Positions 22,219-33,191 of a stretch of 64,000 nt of DNA are shown here, in pieces (position 1 is the first letter of the stretch; each line of letters begins with the position of its first letter). The notes beneath the pieces are model-generated. The model did not search any database, was not told the origin of the DNA, and saw only the letters and a list, made by a program, of their open reading frames with translations. This stretch comes from Plazaster borealis (lineage: Eukaryota > Echinodermata > Asteroidea > Forcipulatida > Labidiasteridae). The position numbers and the translations under genes were made by a program. Location of the stretch: positions 20,294,135 to 20,358,134 of the forward strand of contig CM037462.1 of the NCBI GenBank assembly GCA_021014325.1. The letters run 5' to 3'.

Positions 22219-24290
22219 CACTCTTAAAATTAATTGGTCATTTTGACTAAAACAAAATAGTCCAGCATGATGTCTTATAGGACTAATCTAGATAAGTCTA
22301 AAACCAGCGCATGACTAAAGAACTTAAGTCAAAACGCGACTAGAATTCATTAGTCCTGTGACAATGTCTTATACGACTAATCTGTAGTCCAGCGACTTAA
22401 CTGCTTAGTCCAGTGACTTTTGATCTTAGTCCAGTGACTTTTGAGCCTAGTCCAGTACCTCGTTATTATTTCTGACTAATGACATTAGTCATGCATTTTT
22501 GGAGGTTTTGACTCGTTTTCATTGGTCAGAAGTCAACAATTAGTCATTGTTGATCTGAACTTTATGAGCTACAAAATGTACAAAAAGGGGGCGTGGCATG
22601 TGAACTCTGCCAATGGGAGTGCAACCATTTTGTTTGGTCAAATTGTTGACCATTTTGCTCTTGACTAGTTACCATCAGTCAGGAATCCTTTAAAGAGCAG
22701 AATCTTTAGTGTGCAACCAATACCTAGAAAACTGCTAAACAATATCGGTAAAAGAAACAAACAAATAAAACACAATAAATATTTTTTTTAAACAACTAAA
22801 AACACACAATTTTAGAAGACAAGTCGTTTCTGATAACTTACCCTGGTTAATTTAATGCAAACTCATGAAGCATTCATCTGATTAGGAATTAATTACACTA
22901 TTACAATACAGAGTATTGCAAGTTTATATAATGAGAAATTCAACATTAAAAATTCTGAAAAACTCAAATGATGTAGAAAATAGTGCGAAACAAAGGGTTC
23001 AGTACTTTTTGTGAGTAAGTGCAGTACCTAGTTACTTGATTTTGATTTTTCAAAACACAATTTATTTTTGTCAATGATCTTGTTACACATTCGAAACAAT
23101 AACACTCTGAAATATGACTTCAACAAAAAATATGCAAATCTATCTCAAAACGTGAATTTGTTTATGGACTTGGTGGACATCCTCATTCCAGTCTGACGGT
23201 CATGTTGGTCTTTTAAAACAGCCTATAAGCATTAGCAAGTGATATAACTAAGTAGCCAGGCAGGCATTGACGATGCCCATGCCATGCCAACCAACCGGTT
23301 GTACATGCTCAGTCAGTACATTACCAATACTGCTAGTGTGCTACTGCTATGCTAGTGCTAAGGCCTAGCTGCCTAGATTTCTGTGATTTTTAATCTTTTG
23401 AAAATAAGCAAAACAAGCTGAAATTCTTACCTTATTTTTGAGGAATGTGAAGGAGCCACATGTGCGTCAAATAGGACTGAATTTTCGTCACACTCTTTTG
23501 TTGGGCAAGGGCTACCTGACGGTAAGATGCTTATGAAGATGAAGACGAAACCAAGCCTAGCTTGAACATGCATACAATGACTGCGTGTGATGTGTTTAGT
23601 TCTATATAAACACATCACCAAAACAACCGGGGTACCAGTATCTTAAAGAATTTCGCTGGTACAGTATTTGTTGGGAGAAGTGTCAAATTTCTGATTTACA
23701 AGCGGGAAAACCAAGGCGGGAAAATGACCAATCCATTTCAGTCAAAGCTTAGACTTGTGGACAAGTCGTTAAATGTCTGTCGCGGTGATAGCGTTCCGAC
23801 TCTATTCCGAATCTCCCCGCGATTCCCGCGGTATCCGCGATTCCCGCGGTATTCTCGCGAGACTGCTGGCCCGCGAGACTACTGCTCTCACGACTGCGGT
23901 CCCATTTAACGGGTTAATGGGGAGTAGAAGTCGGCAACCAGCAGTTCGCGCGAGAGCAGTGATCTCGCGAGAGCACCGTCACAACTCGACTATCTCACCG
24001 CGACAGACCATTAACGACTTGTCCACAAGTCTAGTCAAAGCTCTGTAGATGACTAATTTGTGAAAAGTCTTTTAGACTAGGCAAAAATAGTCAAAACTCT
24101 AAATTGTGACTAAAACGTCTTAGTCGAAACAAAATTCTAGTCAGGGGTCAAGCACTGACTATTAATGACTAGTCACTGCAAAATAAAAATTAGTCCAGCA
24201 TAAACTGTATTAGTCAAAGACTCAGGACTAGGCAAACTTAGTCATTTTGACCAATTTATAAGCATGAATGACCAATTAATTTTAAGAGTG
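22219..24290. mobile_element. 2.07 kb TIR transposon, TA target (CACTCTTAAAATTAATTGG ends)
   Basis: CACTCTTAAAATTAATTGGT at 22,219 is mirrored by CCAATTAATTTTAAGAGTG ending at 24,290, with TA at 22,217-22,218 and 24,291-24,292. Both subterminal regions are full of short repeats of AGTCCAGTGACTT and GACTAATC. The AT-rich middle (about 22,700-23,700) shows no transposase or captured gene that I recognise. A separate MITE is nested at 23,750-24,032. It shares CACT...AGTG ends and a TA target with the elements at 48,892 and 55,484. Confidence 0.85.
23750..24032. mobile_element. 283 bp foldback MITE nested in the 2.07 kb element, 10 bp target duplication
   Basis: TAGACTTGTGGACAAGTCG and CGACTTGTCCACAAGTCT form the ends. 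AGTCAAAGCT is duplicated exactly at 23,740-23,749 and 24,033-24,042. A 10 bp duplication is in the range known for Mutator-like elements. The interior is unusually GC-rich and carries TCTCGCGAGA twice (23,853-23,862 and 23,963-23,972). Confidence 0.85.
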
Positions 24291-24292
24291 TA

Positions 24293-25341
24293 GTTGTTTA
24301 GTTTTGCCAGTGCCACCAACTTCAAAATTAGTTTTGAGGGTTTATGTACCGGTAACCAACGATATTCAAACTGTACGCGACCCCAAAAAAAACAAATGAG
24401 CACGTCAGTTTGGGTTTCAAGAAGTCATGATACCCAATGGGCGAAGTTTAAAGTAATATTCAAATGAAAACAAACCCCAAACAAAAACAAAAACTCGAAG
24501 GAAGACTGCTCTGAAATACAATGACTCAATCACCTAAACGTTGAAGAAGTTGAAAGAAAAACAAAAAAACCATGAGCGCATGTATTTAAACATTTTATTT
24601 AATGGCTGTATAAGTATCATCTTGTTGTGATTTGAGTTGTTCTATTTGTTTTTATTCAACCAGCAAGCTCAGTTGTTGGCAACTAGCTTGACTGGTTTAA
24701 ACTCAAACCAATAATAATCCAAGGTGTATTGCCAGAGGCACATTAGAAAACTGCATTTTCAACTGTGCTTTCTACTCATGGTCCCACTGGTCCCTGCTCA
24801 ATGTTGCGGCAACTCCATACAATCCAACCAGCCACATGGGTCATACTTTTCTGCAATGTGGATGGGGGTCAAACTTGAGAAAGTCAATGAATATTCAGAT
24901 TCTTGGTTGAATTATGAGTTATAACAGTAATACAAAATTAAAACAAATTTGGAGAACTTTGATTACGTTTAAATATTAATGACGGTTTTATGGTTTGGGG
25001 TCATCGATCATGTCTTCTTGAGTCTTGCTGGAGTTTATCTCGCCTTCTATTGTTTAAAGCTCTTCTAGTACCGGTAGGAATATTGAGACTGAAATACCCG
25101 GTTGCGGAATCCTCAACGTTTCGAACATGATTCTCTTAGTGTCTTCATCAGATGACAGCTTCATTCTGAAGGACAAAGTTTTTTCATCAACACCAAATGT
25201 AGGCCTTTTCGAAAACAATCGACTGTGGCTGTGGCTCTTGTTTAGACCGCCATCGAAAACCTTACAGGGGAAACTTAGGCTTGGGTCGGAGCATGGGCCG
25301 ATTTCGTGTTTCGAAAAGATCGCTAGAATGAGTCACTGTTA
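24293..25341. other. Intergenic sequence, no gene seen
   Basis: Short open frames at 24,724-24,924 and 25,127-25,342 show no recognisable product, and no splice-consistent partner was found. Confidence 0.5.
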
Positions 25342-25531
25342 AGCCCGGTTCATACTTCCTGCGGATGCGAATGCAAAGCGAATTTGACGTGAATTTGACG
25401 TCACAACTCTGTTTTCGCTGCGAATATTCGCAAAAGTTGAGCACGGATCAACCCTTGCGAATTATTCGTAGCGAATTTGTGACGTCAATATTCGCTCCGC
25501 ATTCGCATTCGCAGGAAGTATGAACCGGGCT
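25342..25531. mobile_element. MITE with AGCCCGGTTCATACTTCCTG ends, TTA target
   Basis: AGCCCGGTTCATACTTCCTG is mirrored by CAGGAAGTATGAACCGGGCT. TTA is present on both sides (25,339-25,341 and 25,532-25,534). The interior repeats GCGAATTTG and TGACGTCA. A 3 bp TTA duplication is typical of PIF/Harbinger-type elements. Confidence 0.85.
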
Positions 25532-26558
25532 TTACTCTGCCCTCGTTGTCTTAATATCAACTGATTAAATGACGCAAAAAAAAAATTATGCAATTATAAT
25601 TTTCCAGATTTTTTGTATTCAATATTTCTCAGTGAAGAATTTTAATGCACAACAAACTCATTAAGTATTAGGCCTATTAAGTATCATAATCTGTACCTTT
25701 ATAAATTAATTTACTTCTGTTTTGCAACTTAGGAAACTTGCAACCTCAGGTCATCAACATAACAATGCACTCTGTACTTGAAAATATTAAAACTCGTTGA
25801 AATGCAGTAAAATTTCAAAATCTCTTTGGTAAGTGTTTTTTTACTTTTGCTTATAAAATTTGTAATATATGATACATTTATTAATCGTAATCGTTAATGT
25901 TTTACGCTCGGCGTAATCAAGTTTGAGTTTACCTGACAAACAACGTGACACTTTCGGCAATTCTCTCATCACAAGAAGCGTATACTGCCTTCTTAAACTT
26001 TATAAATATTTGGAAAACTATAGAAAGATATGTAACTCTACTTATGAAACCTATTGTTTTTTATCTTATGAATTTGAATAAGCTGGTGAAATGGTTCACT
26101 TATTTTATGGGTTTTTTGTTTACTTCTCTTCAACCGATAGCAAATAAATTTTCCGCTAAGAATTGCGTTAACTTATGCTTTCTTTCCATAAAGTGTGCAA
26201 ATGTAGGTCTACTATGGAAACAAATAAAAAAACATCGCTGTAACAAAATTCAGAGTCGAGATAACTTATTCAAGATGAAAATTACACAAATTAAAAGAAT
26301 CACTTACGGAAATTAATTTCGTTGGAAAGCAAGGGGTTACGTACAAATAGTCCCAGTTCAGAGAAACCAGCAAGCACCGACAAAAGTAACAAACATTAAT
26401 GAAAATCACACTATGCCGCCCTAAGTCAAAATAATAAATTAATACATACAGAGTAAAATAAGAAAGGACAGATGTTTTTTTGTCATTTTCAGAAGTTCCT
26501 TTGCAGTAAAGTCTTAGCACAGTTCTTTTGCAGTAGTCTTGACTTCAAGTCAACAATG
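25532..26558. other. AT-rich flank and 3' region of the GTPase gene
   Basis: The plus-strand 123-codon frame at 25,945-26,316 is AT-driven and not recognised. The region downstream of the GTPase stop probably includes its 3' UTR, but I cannot place the poly(A) site. Confidence 0.45.
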
Positions 26559-27176
26559 TTAGTTTCGGAAAATGCTCCTCAGTCTGCCTAGAAATGACAT
26601 GGATCGTTTCAGGGGCATAGAAGTCGCCCGGTCACTGGGGTTCAGCACCACGTTGGCAGCCTGTTTAAAGAGACTGTTCACGCTGTCTGCGCTATTGGCG
26701 TTGCATTCGACGTACCTAACGATGTTCATGTAGTCAATGAGTCTAAGCTCAGCCTCGGCACTGCTTACGCTACCCGGGAGTTTCTGGTCCGATTTGGTAC
26801 CGACAACAAGAATTGGCACATCTTGTTCCGTGCGTTCGTCTCTAATCTGTTCGAGGATACCAAGAGCGTCTTCGAAGGATTTGGGGTCTTTCAGGGAATG
26901 CACCAGGAGGAATATCTGACCCGTAGAGATGTACAGTCTGCGCATGGCAGGGAAATCATAACTGCCTGACGTGTCCAGGATTTCCAGTTTACACTTCTTG
27001 CGTCCCTGCCACGTGTACCCGACGTGAATGTCGTCAACCGTTGGCTTGTAGGTCCTGTCGATGTTACCTTTGAGGAACTTGGAGACCAGAGCGGACTTGC
27101 CCACACCCGTGGATCCCAAGACGACCAGGCGGTAGGAGTCGGAGTCTTCACTTTGCTGCCTCATCGTGCTAGGCAT
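26559..27176 (-). CDS. Ras-superfamily small GTPase, RASD/Ras-dva-like
   Basis: The start at 27,176 (MPSTMRQQ) is chosen because it leaves a short acidic leader before the G domain; an upstream in-frame ATG at 27,203 is possible. G1 is GSTGVGKSAL, switch I contains KPTVDD, and G3 is DTSGSYDFPAMRR. The DTSG...FPAMRR form is typical of RASD, Ras-dva and related Ras-like proteins. Gln61 of classical Ras is replaced by Ser in DTSGS, which in relatives goes with altered GTP hydrolysis. G4 reads GTKSDQ rather than NKxD, and G5 reads ECNANSADS. The C-terminus is basic and ends SIFRN with no CAAX box, so prenylation is not expected. The coding region appears to be a single exon of about 205 codons. 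It likely acts as a membrane- or nucleus-associated signalling switch. Confidence 0.85.
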   Translation of the reverse strand: MPSTMRQQSEDSDSYRLVVLGSTGVGKSALVSKFLKGNIDRTYKPTVDDIHVGYTWQGRKKCKLEILDTSGSYDFPAMRRLYISTGQIFLLVHSLKDPKSFEDALGILEQIRDERTEQDVPILVVGTKSDQKLPGSVSSAEAELRLIDYMNIVRYVECNANSADSVNSLFKQAANVVLNPSDRATSMPLKRSMSFLGRLRSIFRN

Positions 27177-27429
27177 TATAGCTGTGATCAACAGTTTTAT
27201 CAATTAAGATTTGTAGCAGTTGCTGGGTTCGCTTTGTCTTCTCAGAGAATTTGCATCTGAATGGCTCTATCTCAGTAAACTTCATCTTTTATACAGAAAG
27301 AAGCTGAAACTCGTGCGTCACAGTGAAAAACTACAACCACCAATTACACAGTAAGACTTCTGCATTGCAGAAAGGCAAAAGGTCTTGAGGAACTTCATTG
27401 AGACATAATGATATTTTTTTATTGGAATT

Positions 27430-27575
27430 CTCTCTCTGGCCGTATCCTAAACGGCGGCTAGGGCTAGGGCTAAGACTGTTGCTAAGGGTGTTGCTATATA
27501 AGGAAGTCCCATTCTTCAACGCATGGTGACGCGGTGACTCCAGCTGTAGCCGTACTGTAGCCGCCAATTTGGATA
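27430..27575. mobile_element. TAGCCG-type MITE fragment
   Basis: CGGCGGCTAGGGCTAGGGC at the left and GTAGCCGTACTGTAGCCGCC near the right form imperfect inverted arms around ACTGTTGCTAAGGGTGTTGC. It resembles 60,555-60,705. Confidence 0.55.
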
Positions 27576-27714
27576 AGGTCTTTATAATCGAAGTATTGGC
27601 AATCTGGAACAACAGAACCTTCAAAATGTTTTGTACCAAACAAGAAAAATCGGAGAAGAGAGTATGTTTAAAACAAACTTTATCAACTCCGGTTTGGGAC
27701 CCGACTCTCTTACA

Positions 27715-27855
27715 ATCTCATCATCTCATCTAAGCGCTTGCATCGAGTGCATCGGACATTGCGCACCCCGTTAGTTTCCTCCACTGTTTTCTATCACCTG
27801 CCAAGTGACAGGTGTGTCGGTTATTGATGTTGAGGTCCGTGGCTTTCAGGTCATT
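27715..27855 (-). pseudogene. LINE C-terminal remnant
   Basis: The minus strand reads NDLKATDLNINNRHTCHLAG and then DRKQWRKLTG before a stop. The DRxxWRxL pattern near the end is common at the C-terminus of ORF2-type LINE proteins. Only about 45 codons remain, without the reverse transcriptase. Confidence 0.4.
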
Positions 27856-29289
27856 AGTTGTTAAAGTTTACAACTAAACAGAGAGTAAATACTATAATTT
27901 TAAAAAAAAAATTGAAAAAGCTCTAGTGGTACAGCTCATTCCATTGCAAACTGTGCCCGGCATGCTGTACCAAGCTCTGGCTGTACCTGGCCGTGGCGCC
28001 ATTTTATGGCGGGAGATGAATGAGGCAGATGTGCGTGGAACAAGTCTAGAACACAGACGATCTATACACGAAAAAAGGGTATGATTGCGACGAAAAGGAG
28101 ACTTTGGCAGCCTGGATGGGGAGTTGGGGGACAAACAAACTTCGCTCCTTGAATTGAATGGTTTTTAGATCAGGGGTCGATTTAACAAAGCACTAAAGAT
28201 TCATCTTAAGATGAGTTGTCAGTATTACCACCTAGAGTGATTTGTATTGTGAAATCACACTTTGCTTAGCAATTAAGATTGATTTGCAATTAAGATCAAT
28301 CTTAACTCTTTGTGAAATTGAGCCTTGCTGTAAGGAAAGCAAAAGAGGTTGTAAACAGACATAGTGCCGACACAAGTGGTGGTTGGGTTCAAACAGGGGA
28401 AGAATTGGGCAAAACGGTTTGGTTGGCGGACAAATGGAAAGAAGGCAAACAAAAAAGATATCAAGCCAGCGGCCCAAAAAGTGATCTAAAAATGAGTCAG
28501 AGAAAATAAAATGGTTAAGAATTGAGTACAAAATACCAATATCGGCAACTTGGGATGGGAGCGATTCCCCAGTAGGCCCTACCAGCTTTGGCCCTGGCAA
28601 CTCCGAATAGAAAGAGAGTCGATTGGCCGGCTTCAAGGTGAAGCAAACGAACAAAAGATCTTATTAATTTCGGTCAAATCCGGTCATATTACATATAATC
28701 CTCTATTAGAACCCCCCTTTGAGATAGTATAGTCATCCATGGGGTTGAGTTCACTAACAGGTCACCATGACCCTTTGAAGTTTGCCGGCGGCAGTCCCCA
28801 ATGACATGTCCACACCCAAAAAATCATACGTTGTACACACCCATCGAAACACGTATGATTTTCACCTATGTAAATTTGTACACGAACCTTGAAATGTATT
28901 TGTAGATAAGGTCTGCAGCCAACACAATGTAATCTATATCTATCATCGTATAATACTACAAAGTCTTTCTAGCATGGGAATTACCTTGGGACCACCCCAA
29001 ACAGATTTAATTGCCCTATAATTAAAAGTTCCTTCCAATGAGGCGCAAGTAATCCCTCATGTATTTTGTGGGAGCCTCGGGTCGCAGGGTTAACATTGAA
29101 GGAGGTATATGGACCTTCTGCATTGACGACATCCAGCCGCCATCTAGAGCAAGTTCGAGTGCGCACCATGGTTGATGTGACATGGCGTACCCCCGCCCTC
29201 TTATTGTGTCTTCATTATGTTCTGGGAATCTCAGGAACTCTTTGGAGGGGTAAGGGGGTACTTATGTCAAGAGGAAAAGAGTGTGTTAA
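27856..29289. other. Intergenic sequence with a small inverted repeat
   Basis: No gene is recognised. A diverged hairpin (GGGGTCGATTTAACAAAG to CTTTGTGAAATTGAGCC) spans about 28,170-28,325. Poly-A-like and purine-rich tracts make chance frames near 28,232-28,654. Confidence 0.5.
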
Positions 29290-29495
29290 AGTCATAATTG
29301 ACTCAGATTCCCGGTCCTGTTGGGCCCTGACCCATTTCTTGGTCAGTATGTCTAAGAATGTGTCAAAATGACCCCGAAATTGGTCTAACTGTCGCAGAAA
29401 ACCGACTTAAAAAATGTAATCAGTTTCCGGGTCAGACTGACCCGGAAATGTGTCGGGCCCCACGGGAATTCTGGCCAAGGAATTTTTAGAGTTCA
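29290..29495. mobile_element. MITE with CCGGGT(C/T)A arms, copy 2
   Basis: It contains TGACCCATTTCTTGGTCAG, CCGGGTCAGACTGACCCGG and an ATTTTTAGAGT right end, like the copy at 21,748-21,989. Confidence 0.6.
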
Positions 29496-29549
29496 CTCTT
29501 TTTATTCCCTTAACAATCGTTATACATGGGTGTATCGATGAACCATTTA

Positions 29550-29720
29550 GGAAGTAGGGTTGGCGTAGGTTTCTTTCCTCGCCTTCCACCTCTAGGACCC
29601 CGGTTCGAATCCCGCCGGGGGCACTACGTTAATTGGGTATTCAGTCCCTACCTGATTGTGTGGGTTTCCCTGGAATAATATTATCTCAATAATATAAAAC
29701 TCAAACTTCCTCTCTTGTTC
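29550..29720 (+). repeat. SINE-like sequence with Pol III B box
   Basis: CGGTTCGAATCCCGCCGGGG contains a canonical B box, GGTTCGAATCC. It is followed by TGTGTGGGTTTCCCTGGAAT and an AATAAT-type tail, as in tRNA-derived SINEs. An A box is not clear. Confidence 0.5.
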
Positions 29721-30168
29721 AACTAGTTCCCATGGGGTTTTCCAGAAGGTTCTTGGCTTGTGATAGTGATTAAGTTCGCTTTTCTGAGAATCTTACAGGC
29801 TTCATTCACAACAAGAGTTAATAAATAAATAATAGTAAATAACTCGTTGATACATTGTAAGTCTTCTATCGTTAGAAAAAACTCATAATTCTTGAATTAC
29901 CGAGAGTTTTACAATCGTTTTATTTTATTGCTTAATTCTTGTATAACATTTACGGAACTCAACTAAATTGTGTAGGCCCTAATCAACTTATTTTAATGAT
30001 GTGCATAACAAAAATGTTAATCAATTCTCGTAAAGGAATTGATAAAGTGCTGTAATGTCTTTATGTGCTTGGTAAGGGGAATGGAAAATTAAACAGACGG
30101 TAACTCGAGGTTAGCCTAGAGTTTTTTTAATTTAAAAAAAAATGTTTTTAGGGTTATCCGGAGTTTAA

Positions 30169-30533
30169 AGGTATCGTACACGTTTGGTTATGACTCAAAA
30201 CAAATATTAGCATAAAAACTTACTTGGTAACAAGCAACGGAGAGCTGTTGATAGTATAAAACATTGTAGGAAACGACTCCCTCTGAAGTAACGTAGTTTT
30301 TGAGAAAGAGGTAATTTCTCACTAAAAATATAAAAATTTATTGCAAGAAGTTTTTATTCCTATCTGAAAGCACACAAATTTACAACAAGGGTGTTTTTTC
30401 TTTCATCATTTTCTTGCAACTTCGATGACCAATTGAGCCCAAATTTTCACAGGCTTGTTATTTTATGCATAATGTTGGGATACACCAAGTGAGAACACTG
30501 GTCTTTGACAATTACCAAACGTGTTCAGTGCCT
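30169..30533. mobile_element. TTAA-target MITE copy
   Basis: AGGTATCGTACACGTTTGG and CCAAACGTGTTCAGTGCCT lie between TTAA at 30,165-30,168 and 30,534-30,537. Confidence 0.9.
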
Positions 30534-30769
30534 TTAACCTATAGTTACCACTTGTTTAAATATTTAATTCTCCCTATACTAAAATACGAAACAAAGCAGG
30601 TGGGTTAAGTGACATATTCATACCGTTGGGCCAATGTTCGAATCTGTTTACTAAAACAGAACAAGATATCAAGAGCACTTAAACAATGTGCCCTTAAATA
30701 TTCTTCAAATAAGTAATACTACATGAATACAGAGACAAGTATCTTGGACAACTTTCTGTTCTTAAAGAT

Positions 30770-31215
30770 AGGGTCATAGATTGGTATAAACACTCAAAAT
30801 ATTATGACCATAAAAACTTACTTGGTGAGAGGCACCGCAGCTGTTGATGATATAAACTGTTTTGAGAAAGGATTCCCTTCGAATTAATATCGTCTGGACA
30901 ATTTTTAACCCAAACACATTTGAATGAATCGTTTCTCAGATTTCTGAGGGTTGGTTTCCGTTCGCGAATGCTACGGCCAGAGATGCGGTTGGTACCCGAT
31001 GTCACCTCGCTATATTGACGTGGATGGATTTGATATTCTTGTAAAAATACAATGACCGTTTTTTGCTGTTTTCTCAGCCAGTAGGCACTGTATTCAGCTG
31101 AAACTTTCACATGATTGTGACTTGTATTGTCTCTTTCTTGATAACTTTGCCTATGAATCAGCATAACGTTGAAAAAACCCGGTCTCTGACCCAAATCTTA
31201 TTTAACAGTGAAGGC
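30770..31215. mobile_element. Diverged relative of the TTAA MITE
   Basis: CATAAAAACTTACTTGGTGA, CAGCTGTTGATGATATAAAC and GAGAAAGGATTCCCTTCGAA correspond to conserved inner words of the family. Neither terminus is intact. Confidence 0.45.
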
Positions 31216-31547
31216 ACATTGTGATCATAATCTCAAAAGTGTTTGGTGAAATTAATGTAAACAATGATTATTTATTTTACGTAAAAAAATTATACGATGG
31301 TTGCAAACTAAGAGGATATAATATTATTTTCACTTGATACCACACATTTTATATATTTTATACGAATATACTTGATTCACATAATATTATTACATTAAAT
31401 ATATATTTTGTTCTATATTTTTACAAACACTTTTACGATGAAAAAATAAACGTTTGTCAGCCTTCTCTTGTTTTACTACCTTATCAAATCTTCAGCCATA
31501 GCATAATCAACTCTCCTGAGACATAAAATTAAAACACGTGTAAAAAC

Positions 31548-31640
31548 AACAGGAAGGAAGAATAAAATTTATTCTTCCTTCCTGTTATGTAATACACAAT
31601 TATTTAATACACAATTTAATACACAATTAATACACAATTT
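31548..31640. repeat. Perfect 39 bp palindrome followed by AATACACAATT repeats
   Basis: 19-base arms (AACAGGAAGGAAGAATAAA and its complement) are separated by one base at 31,548-31,586, then several AATACACAATT units follow. The arm tips contain AATAAA on both strands. Confidence 0.9.
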
Positions 31641-31998
31641 GGAAAGTAAATTTTGCCGTTGGTAAATCATTACGTCACACGCGCAGGGGTTTTCCTAGAC
31701 TTGACCCATTTCTCATACATCTTTACTCCGATTCGATCAGCACGAGACCCGACTTGAACCAAGTCTAGGGTTTTCCTACTTCCTGCTCCAAAACTTGCAT
31801 ACTGACCTCTTGCACGCACGTCACACTCGGTGGCTGTGACACGCTCACCATTTTGGGAGTCAACAGGTAAGCTGCGTGTAAGCGCCGCGTCGCCTAAAAT
31901 AAGCACTACACTGTACACACAGGGACATTGACTTTAAAAATGGCGCAGCCAAGATTAATGGATTAATTGTAATGATGACGTCATTAAAATTGAACCAA
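31641..31998. other. Intergenic sequence, no gene seen
   Basis: AGACTTGACCC near 31,698 and AACCAAGTCTAGGG near 31,757 are inverted, perhaps a small element. No gene is recognised. Confidence 0.45.
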
Positions 31999-32124
31999 TA
32001 GACTGTGCAAGTCTCGTGCGTATTCGAACATTGGGACCCGTGTTTCCTTCACGCGTTAAAGCATCGTACGTGGGACCAAAGTGGTCCCAAAAATGTTCGA
32101 ATACGCGCGAGACTTGCACGGTCT
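31999..32124. mobile_element. MITE with TAGACTGTGCAAGTCTCG ends
   Basis: TAGACTGTGCAAGTCTCG and CGAGACTTGCACGGTCTG form the ends, with TGGGACC/GGTCCCA and TTCGAACA/TGTTCGAA forming inner arms. Related sequences are at 16,306 and near 61,200. Confidence 0.8.
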
Positions 32125-33191
32125 GCCTTGTCAAAGGCAGTTGAATACAATTGGCAACTTCAACAACTTATAATTTTAACTTCTTGTCCAAAAGACAGTT
32201 GCACACAGTGGCGTAATTACGGGGGGGCCACAGGGCGGCACGTGCCCCCCAATTGATGTCCGTGCCCCCCTGCCCCCCATCTGAAATCTGGACTTTTGGG
32301 ATTGGACAATTCCAGGGTAAAATGTTACATTACGCTTTAGTGTGATAGTATCAATGTTTTTACAATTATTTTTTCCATTTACACTCACGCCAGACTATCT
32401 TATAAAAAACAAAACATTACATGAAAAAGGCACTGAATATTGGCTTGTTTAAGAAAAAGGCAAACGGAAACTTGAACAGAAGGGCCCCACTAGAAATAAT
32501 GGTGCACCTCTTGTGCCCCCCTACGACACTGGTTGCACCATTTACCGGAAAATGTGCGAAAAGTAGGCCTACCCCCTTCCTTACGAAATAGCCCATCCTT
32601 TTCCAGCAACTTTAAAACCATAATGCCCTCTCCAAAGTGAGCGGGAAAATCTTCCAGGTTTTTCAAACAATCCCATGAGTGCATTCCGGTAAAGCAATTT
32701 TTCTGTTCTTATAAGCTTTCAAATGCCAATAAAATAAAATGTATACATATAGGCCTACTCTCAAAATCTGTTATTATTGCACAGAGAATTTATAACAAAA
32801 AAAATGAAGCTCAAATGAAGCATAGTTCAATAATTTTACAATGATCTGAAGGAATAATAAGTGTTTTTCACCATTAATGGTTTCGTCTTTAAAATCTACT
32901 GTCCCGATGTTGCTTCTATATCACTGCTGATTTTTGCTTTAAAAGTCACGTTTACTGCAAAGATGAGCCTTTTGTGACCATAATTGTACAACAAATTGAC
33001 ACTCAGTTATTGCAAAGAGTTATATGCTGATCTAGAAACAAACAGAATAATTATTTCCGTCTGCACTCTTGTTGTTTTATTAAAACCTAATGATGCGTCA
33101 TATGTCCCACTGGGGACGAAGAGGATTAAGGGTAAGGTTAGGTCTTAGACAGAAGCCAAACTTGTTGGTTTCTTTGATAGGATAAGAAACC
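32125..33191. other. Downstream flank of the CARD/UBL gene
   Basis: It contains GTGCCCCCC-type repeat words at 32,240-32,275 and 32,510 and no recognisable gene. TTTATT at 33,076-33,081 gives AATAAA on the minus strand about 110 bases beyond the CARD/UBL stop, a likely poly(A) signal. Confidence 0.55.

Noticed and set aside
25945..26316. 123-codon plus-strand frame
   Set aside because: AT-rich sequence with Lys, Asn, Ile and Phe excess, no homology recognised, and located in the probable 3' region of the opposite-strand GTPase gene.
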